Origin: Treponema sp.
GTDB lineage: Bacteria; Spirochaetota; Spirochaetia; Treponematales; Treponemataceae
Reading direction: 5' to 3'
Length of the DNA stretch: 9,239 nucleotides
NCBI GenBank assembly: GCA_023231445.1
Contig: JALNVF010000125.1
Coordinates: forward strand, 1-9,239
The position numbers and the translations under genes are program-made. The notes below the pieces were generated by a model, which searched no databases, was not told the origin of the DNA, and saw only the letters and a program-made list of their open reading frames with translations. Positions within the stretch are counted from its first letter, which is position 1, and the number at the start of each line of letters is the position of its first letter. Shown here piece after piece: positions 5,162-9,239 of the stretch.

Positions 5162-5181
5162 AAAAATGCGAAAGCATTTTT
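5162..5181 (-). terminator. Intrinsic terminator of the yibE/F-like gene
   Basis: Read leftward, an 8-bp AAAAATGC/GCATTTTT stem with a TTTC loop begins 4 nt after the TGA of the yibE/F-like gene and runs into a T-rich ATTTTATTT tail. Position and tail fit a terminator for that gene. On the plus strand the T run at 5177-5182 would also serve. Confidence 0.7.
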
Positions 5182-5184
5182 TAC

Positions 5185-6357
5185 TCATTTACTCCTGCTT
5201 CCTTTACAGCAGAGCAGTTCCGCACTCAGTGCAGAAACAACAGGGACCGCACTGATGACAGCAAAACTTCCCGAAAGGGCCTGAATAATTTCTACCGCAA
5301 TGCTGTTCGAGTTTAATACCTGATCAGGCTGCATGTTGTATGTGTAAATCTGGACTAACATAACAAGTGAAGAGCCGGTAAATGCAAGTATAAGTGTATT
5401 TGCCATTGTTCCCATCATGTCGCGTCCCATGTGTATACCCGCGGTGAACAGTTCCCCGAATCCTGCAGACTGATTATTCAAATGAACTTCATTTACTGCC
5501 GATGCGATCGACATGGCAATGTCCATGACTGCTCCGAGCGATGAAATCAGTACCGCTGCAAAAAGTAATCCGCCTATTTTAAGTCCGGAATGTGCTGCGA
5601 TCTGCATGAGTGAATCCGTATCACCGAATGTAAATCCCGAGACCATGGTTAATCTGCAGAATACTGTCTGGACACCGGCCGCAAGACTGAGACAGACAAG
5701 TGTTCCAGCGGCTGCAGCTGCGGTCTTTCTGCCGGTACCGCCTGTCAGCGGCAGTGTAATGCCTGCTGTTACGGCTGCAAGCAGCACGGCAGTCCCTGCA
5801 GGCTGTATCCCGCGGTATACAAGTGGTATAAAAACAAACAGTATGCTTGAGAGGGTGAAAACTATGGCAAGTACTGACCGGAACCCCTGTCTGCCGCCGG
5901 CAGTGCAGAGAAGAATAATGATAAGTATCGCAAACAGGCAGAGGACGGGCAGTCTGTCCGGGGTACTGACAAAGACATGAAAGATTTTTTTGTCACCCGT
6001 TGCATTTACCGATACGATCAGATGATTTCCTCTGGTAAACCGGTAACTGGTATCATAATTAAGGTAATTTGTGAAGGGAACAACTTTTCCCGCGTATTGC
6101 CCGGAGAGTATCCGGACGGTAAGATTCTGGATTCCTGTCACCATTCCTTTTTGAACGGAATGATTTTCCAGTTTTTCTGAAGAAACTGCAGTGACAACCG
6201 CTTTTTCAAATGAAACGCTGTCTCTGCCTGATAGTTTGTATATATCATAATAGGATGTATGCCGGCTGATCAGCATTGTACATGTCGTATAGAGAATGAT
6301 AAGAACGGCAAGGACGATATCTGAAATCAACTGTCTGCCGGATATATGTAGTTTCAT
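5185..6357 (-). CDS. YibE/F family multi-span membrane protein
   Basis: From the ATG at 6357 the product is 390 residues. It has a first membrane helix at about 11-30, a soluble extracytoplasmic region of about 100 residues (31-135), then roughly seven further helices. The family signatures are clear: GRQGFRSVLAIVFTLSSIL (155-173), LGAVMDIAMSIASAVNEV (274-291) and MGRDMMGTMANTLILAFTGS (310-329). The transport substrate or role of YibE/F proteins is not established to my knowledge, so I give none. GGAG (6369-6366 on the minus strand) is 8 nt upstream of this ATG; the alternative in-frame GTG at 6384 would place that site inside the gene. It lies 86 nt after the phosphatase gene with no strong terminator between, so co-transcription is plausible. 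A terminator follows the stop immediately. Confidence 0.85.
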   Translation of the reverse strand: MKLHISGRQLISDIVLAVLIILYTTCTMLISRHTSYYDIYKLSGRDSVSFEKAVVTAVSSEKLENHSVQKGMVTGIQNLTVRILSGQYAGKVVPFTNYLNYDTSYRFTRGNHLIVSVNATGDKKIFHVFVSTPDRLPVLCLFAILIIILLCTAGGRQGFRSVLAIVFTLSSILFVFIPLVYRGIQPAGTAVLLAAVTAGITLPLTGGTGRKTAAAAAGTLVCLSLAAGVQTVFCRLTMVSGFTFGDTDSLMQIAAHSGLKIGGLLFAAVLISSLGAVMDIAMSIASAVNEVHLNNQSAGFGELFTAGIHMGRDMMGTMANTLILAFTGSSLVMLVQIYTYNMQPDQVLNSNSIAVEIIQALSGSFAVISAVPVVSALSAELLCCKGSRSK

Positions 6358-6365
6358 CTGGAAGG

Positions 6366-6382
6366 CTCCGGTAGAAACCGGC
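6366..6382 (-). promoter_or_regulatory. Hairpin touching the yibE/F-like ribosome binding site
   Basis: On the minus strand CCGGT-TTCT-ACCGG forms a perfect 5-bp stem (6382-6369), and its last two G also belong to the GGAG Shine-Dalgarno. Folding would partly mask the site. Short and possibly fortuitous. Confidence 0.3.
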
Positions 6383-6443
6383 ACATAAAGCCGGACGCGG
6401 CTGCTGTGCTGGTTTCTTTTTTTAGTTGAAAAGGTACATGCCT

Positions 6444-7826
6444 TTATTTTTTATTTATGCTATAGGTATCAATAACGGCATCGGAATCCGTTTCGTATGT
6501 GGTAATCTTAAACTGACTCTTCGTTACGGTTACATAGGAATAGGTCGGTACATTGTTCTGCCACCCGACTGCGCTGAATGAATGATCCGCACTTGTATTG
6601 TATTTGTAATATTTACTTCCTGTTCCTGAATCAAGGGTAAAGTATACCGTTCCTTTCGGGTTTGTAACAGATTCAGTTTTTGTTGTATCAACCGGCATGC
6701 CGCCGAGCATCTGCCACGTACGTGTGTAATAGTGATCATGACCATTAAGCACAACATCCACCTTGTATTCATCCATCAGTTTTGTCCAGTTCTGACGCAT
6801 AAAGAGAACATCGTCATCAGGTGCGTTAGCAGCAGAATGGTTCGCTTCACTGTAGGGTGCCTGGTGGAATGCGACTATCTTCCACTGTGCGTTTTTGTTT
6901 GCTTCTATGGCATCTTTTAAAGCCTGTTCATGTGCAGCGGTATCGTAGAAGTTGTTGCCTTCGAGAATGATGAAAAGAACGGGACCATAGGTGAACCAGT
7001 AATCGCCGTCGTTGTTCAGTATTTTGTTGTTTGATGTCTGTCCCAGGTCCGATACATTCGGAAGATTATAGTGGAAACTGTAGTATTTTCCCATCTGGTG
7101 GTCATGGTTGCCTTCAAGGACTGCAAGCTGATGTTCCTGTATGTAATTATGGTCCTGATCCGGATTCATAAAGGTTTTATACTCAGACTGCTGCTTTGCA
7201 AGCGAGTCATAGTTGTTAACCTGATCTCCCAGAGAAAAAAGAAAGTTTACATTCTGATGATCTTTCAGTACTGTTGCAAGTGTTTTTGTCCAGCCTGCAC
7301 GGTCATGTTCAAGGTCCCCTGATGCGCCCATCTGGGGATCGCCGAAGACTGCAAAACTGATGTCCCGGTCATTACCTGTTTTAAACGTGTATATGCTGCT
7401 CCATGTCGTACCGTCGCCGACGCGGTATGAATATACGGTGTTGGAAGCAAGATTTTCAACAGTGACTTTGCAGGCACATTCACCGGTCGCTGTTTCACCG
7501 TTTTCCGGATTATCCTGAACTCCCTCTGTTGCGATGACAGGGACAGAAATACCAGTAAAAGCGGTATCCCTGGGAAACTTGTTCTTTTTTACCAGTGTCG
7601 TTTTTGCAATCTGGACTACCGGTGCAGTGAGTGAACCTGAAATCCAGTTAAAACGGGCTTCAGAGACAGTACTTCCGACTCCGACTGTAATGTTATACGG
7701 CTGAGCCGTAACCTGCTGGCGGGTAAACGGAGCAGATTTGGCTGCCGGAGTATCCTCCGCATTTGCAGTAAACAGCAGGCAGGCAGCGCTGACTGCTGCG
7801 AACAGTGCTTTTTTCACCATTTTCAT
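6444..7826 (-). CDS. Secreted purple-acid-phosphatase-like metallophosphoesterase
   Basis: The 460-residue protein has a clean signal peptide (about 1-23, cleavage after ANA), a beta-rich N-terminal domain (about 40-150, ending YSYRVGDG...YTFKT) of the fibronectin-III-like type found in purple acid phosphatases, and a calcineurin-like catalytic domain. Metal-ligand motifs are all present: GDP at 162-164, GDQVNN at 200-205, GNHDH at 239-243, AFHQAPYS with His321, and GHDHYYTR with His363 and His365. The protein is therefore probably an active periplasmic or extracellular phosphomonoesterase or diesterase; the substrate is not predictable. The classical PAP tyrosine of GDxxY is replaced (GDQVN), so the purple iron-tyrosinate colour is not expected. 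The ATG at 7826 follows AGGAG by 7 nt; an upstream in-frame TTG at 7844 would translate that site itself and is rejected. Confidence 0.88.
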   Translation of the reverse strand: MKMVKKALFAAVSAACLLFTANAEDTPAAKSAPFTRQQVTAQPYNITVGVGSTVSEARFNWISGSLTAPVVQIAKTTLVKKNKFPRDTAFTGISVPVIATEGVQDNPENGETATGECACKVTVENLASNTVYSYRVGDGTTWSSIYTFKTGNDRDISFAVFGDPQMGASGDLEHDRAGWTKTLATVLKDHQNVNFLFSLGDQVNNYDSLAKQQSEYKTFMNPDQDHNYIQEHQLAVLEGNHDHQMGKYYSFHYNLPNVSDLGQTSNNKILNNDGDYWFTYGPVLFIILEGNNFYDTAAHEQALKDAIEANKNAQWKIVAFHQAPYSEANHSAANAPDDDVLFMRQNWTKLMDEYKVDVVLNGHDHYYTRTWQMLGGMPVDTTKTESVTNPKGTVYFTLDSGTGSKYYKYNTSADHSFSAVGWQNNVPTYSYVTVTKSQFKITTYETDSDAVIDTYSINKK

Positions 7827-7870
7827 AGTATTTCTCCTTAACAAAAATATCTGTGTATATATGCACGGAT

Positions 7871-7892
7871 TACCGGAGATACAGATCCGGTA
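7871..7892. repeat. 22-bp dyad in the phosphatase leader
   Basis: TACCGGA (7871-7877) and TCCGGTA (7886-7892) form a perfect inverted repeat with an 8-nt centre, about 45 nt upstream of the phosphatase start. It may be an operator for a dimeric regulator or an mRNA hairpin; the adjacent CGGAT (7866-7870) can pair alternatively with ATCCG (7885-7889). No known phosphate-regulon box is recognised. Confidence 0.6.
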
Positions 7893-7999
7893 CAGATGAT
7901 TTCTTATACTCCTGTTCTGTATGAATTTGGTAAAAAATCAGTGAAAAAGTGATTAAACCTGTTTTGCCTGTTTTTTTTGGGGGAATAATTTTAAAAGCA

Positions 8000-8028
8000 T
8001 TGTGTTTTACTGTTTTTGGAATTATAGT
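8000..8028 (+). promoter_or_regulatory. Putative sigma70-type promoter of the chemoreceptor
   Basis: TTGTGT (8000-8005) and TATAGT (8023-8028, 5 of 6) are 17 nt apart, placing the start about 25 nt before the ribosome binding site. A short ATAGT-TATT-ACTAT repeat (8024-8037) overlaps the -10 and start region and could be an operator. No sigma28 (flagellar) consensus is evident. Confidence 0.5.
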
Positions 8029-8060
8029 TATTACTATTAGGAAATAAGGAGAGCCTCGGA

Positions 8061-9239
8061 ATGAAAAGAATATCCACCAAGATTTTTTTAGCAACACTGG
8101 CGGCTGGTTTAGGTGTCGGTATAGTCTGTCTTGCTGCAAATTTTGTCATCATCAGAAAAATCAGTAACGGAAATATTGTTTCAATGGACCGTACACTCAG
8201 AGAGGATTATGACAAACTCATCAAATCTGAAGTTGAAACGGTTATGACGATTCTTGACCGGTACGGGAAAATGTATGGTGACGGTACGTATACAAAAGCC
8301 GAAGCTGAAAAGCGTGCGGCGGATGCTGTCCGGAATTTGCGGTACAATAACAATTATTTCTGGGTAGATACTTCAAAAGGCGACAATGTCGTCTATCTCG
8401 GTACAGAAACTGAAGGAACAAACAGATATAACCAAAAGGATGTGAACGGGACGTTGTTTGTACAGGAAATTATCAAGACAGCACTGTCGGGGGGCGGGTT
8501 CGTTAATTATTATTTCCCACGCGGTGGTGAAACTGAGGCAAAACCGAAACGAAGCTATTCTGCGTATTTTCAACCGTTCGACTGGATCGTAGGTACGGGG
8601 AATTATACGGACGATATTGATACGATTGTTGCTGCAAAGAAAAGTGCAGAGGAAGCGCTTATTCAAAAAAGTTCTGTTGCTATAGTTATTATAGCGCTGA
8701 TTGTTATACTGCTGTCTGTTATTGTATCGATTATTCTCGGAAGGACGATTTCGAAACCTGTCAGGTCTGTGGCGTCTGTATTGAAATCTCTTTCGGATGG
8801 AGAAGGAGATCTTACCGGAAGGCTTCCGGTGCTGTCTGACGACGAAGTCGGCGAGCTGAGTACCAGTTATAACACATTTCTTGACCGGCTGTCAAAAATT
8901 GTCCGTTCAATTAACGAAACTATGTCTCAGGCAGTAAACCTTAAAGAAATTATGACTAATGCAACACAGGAGACTTTCAGTGCTCTTCACGAGATTTCTT
9001 CAAATGCTGCTTCCATGAACGACCAGATGAAAGTTCTTGACGGAACAGCCGGAGAAGCAGCAAAAGCTGTTTCTAAGATAAACGGGAATATCCTTTCACT
9101 TGATGACGGTGTTGAAAATCAGAGCAGCGCAGTAGAGGAAGCGACCGCATCTGTTAAACAGATTGTTTCGTCAATGGAAAGCGTTGCGGAAATTACAAAT
9201 AAAAAAAGTACTGCAAGCAGGGAGCTGGCAGAAGCATCA
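8061..9239 (+). CDS. Methyl-accepting chemotaxis protein, single-Cache sensor, 3' partial
   Basis: The frame is open from the ATG at 8061 to the window edge: 393 codons with no stop. AAGGAG (8047-8052) lies 8 nt before the ATG. Domains: a first membrane helix at about 8-31; a periplasmic domain at about 35-195 with the sCache pattern NNYFWVDT (97-104), a GFVNYYF strand, PKRSYSAYFQPFDWIVGTGNYTDDI (162-186); a second helix at about 205-226; a HAMP domain at about 227-282 with SKPV and the DEVGEL motif (261-266); then the start of the cytoplasmic helical bundle. sCache domains of this kind often bind small organic acids (family knowledge); the ligand here is unknown. The receptor tip that contacts CheA/CheW and most methylation sites lie beyond the window. 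It is transcribed away from the phosphatase. Confidence 0.92.
   Translation, partial: MKRISTKIFLATLAAGLGVGIVCLAANFVIIRKISNGNIVSMDRTLREDYDKLIKSEVETVMTILDRYGKMYGDGTYTKAEAEKRAADAVRNLRYNNNYFWVDTSKGDNVVYLGTETEGTNRYNQKDVNGTLFVQEIIKTALSGGGFVNYYFPRGGETEAKPKRSYSAYFQPFDWIVGTGNYTDDIDTIVAAKKSAEEALIQKSSVAIVIIALIVILLSVIVSIILGRTISKPVRSVASVLKSLSDGEGDLTGRLPVLSDDEVGELSTSYNTFLDRLSKIVRSINETMSQAVNLKEIMTNATQETFSALHEISSNAASMNDQMKVLDGTAGEAAKAVSKINGNILSLDDGVENQSSAVEEATASVKQIVSSMESVAEITNKKSTASRELAEAS

Larger units (their letters stand above)
5026..5180. repeat. Tandem direct repeat of a 67-bp double-hairpin block
   Basis: Bases 5026-5092 recur at 5114-5180 with a constant offset of 88 and only three mismatches, all in one trinucleotide (CAG at 5072-5074 against ATA at 5160-5162). 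Each unit holds a GACCTGCCC/GGGCAGGTC hairpin with T6, the string ACGTGTAAATAAA, then an AAAATGC-GAAA-GCATTTT hairpin. A unique 21-bp spacer (5093-5113) separates the copies. The copies are too similar to be independent terminators; a recent local duplication, or insertion of a dispersed element twice, explains them. Confidence 0.9.
4637..5184. other. Convergent intergenic region holding a minus-strand microgene unit
   Basis: This 548-base stretch has no conventional gene but is dense in signals. From right to left (minus-strand sense) it holds: two copies of a double-hairpin terminator block (5026-5180), a strong promoter (4989-5016), a hairpin-bearing leader with an 11-codon ORF, a 26-codon ORF with a perfect Shine-Dalgarno (4803-4883), a possible 15-codon ORF, a structured GC-rich segment (4727-4797) and an intrinsic terminator (4675-4709). 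Each part is listed separately. Confidence 0.8.
7827..8060. other. Divergent intergenic region, phosphatase / chemoreceptor
   Basis: These 234 bases separate two outward-facing genes. They hold the dyad at 7871-7892, a minor AATCA/TGATT repeat (7936-7940 / 7950-7954), a CCTGTTTT direct repeat with a T8 run (about 7958-7978), and the chemoreceptor promoter. I could not find a convincing -35/-10 pair for the phosphatase. Confidence 0.5.

Noticed and set aside
5019..5181. CRISPR array
   Set aside because: Only two units exist, each is a pair of terminator hairpins, and the 21-bp spacer does not recur; the pattern is a duplicated terminator block.
6429..6446. Terminator after the phosphatase (AAAGG-catgta-CCTTT)
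   Set aside because: The stem is only 5 bp, overlaps the stop codon and has a short U run; too weak to call.
7827..7844. TTG extension of the phosphatase
   Set aside because: The extension would translate the AGGAG ribosome binding site itself; ATG 7826 sits correctly downstream of it and begins a normal signal peptide.
7870..8139. 89-codon minus-strand open frame
   Set aside because: It covers the divergent promoter region and the start of the chemoreceptor and lacks a plausible ribosome binding site.

Overview
The window looks like a core-type chromosomal stretch of a spirochaete, most likely a Treponema-like species. That placement is an inference from overall flavour only: moderate G+C, a LapA-like/SPOR envelope pair, a Cache-type chemoreceptor, and FolE2 rather than FolE. 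No rRNA or other phylogenetic marker is present to prove it. I see no insertion sequence, tRNA, rRNA, CRISPR or prophage gene.

Layout. (1) 1-153: tail of an unknown upstream unit, an AT-rich terminator hairpin, and the leader of the first operon. (2) 154-3225, plus strand: folD, folE2 and miaB, each start overlapping the preceding stop (11 nt, then 4 nt), so a translationally coupled operon joining one-carbon/folate metabolism to tRNA ms2i6A modification. folE2 appears to start at a TTG inside the end of folD. (3) 3327-4636, plus strand: a small two-helix LapA/DUF1049-like membrane protein, 4-nt overlapped with an exported protein ending in a SPOR peptidoglycan-binding domain, so probably an envelope pair. 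(4) 4637-5184: 548 bases between convergent genes. It carries a self-contained minus-strand unit: strong sigma70-type promoter, hairpin-bearing leader with an 11-codon upstream ORF, a perfect Shine-Dalgarno, a 26-residue single-pass membrane microprotein, a possible 15-codon second ORF, a structured 3' region and a clean intrinsic terminator. A tandemly duplicated 67-bp double-hairpin terminator block separates it from the gene upstream. (5) 5185-6357, minus: a YibE/F family multi-span membrane protein. (6) 6444-7826, minus: a secreted purple-acid-phosphatase-like metallophosphoesterase. (7) 8061-9239, plus, running off the window: a methyl-accepting chemotaxis protein with a single-Cache sensor domain, divergent from the phosphatase.

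The most interesting part is region 4. The microprotein is unannotated by size alone, yet it has every expression signal and is insulated by terminators on both sides. I do not recognise the peptide. A type I toxin-like gene or a small regulatory membrane subunit are the two hypotheses I would test first. The rest are recognisable families; points of interest there are the coupled starts, an extra segment in MiaB, a missing PAP tyrosine in the phosphatase, and a perfect 22-bp dyad in its leader.
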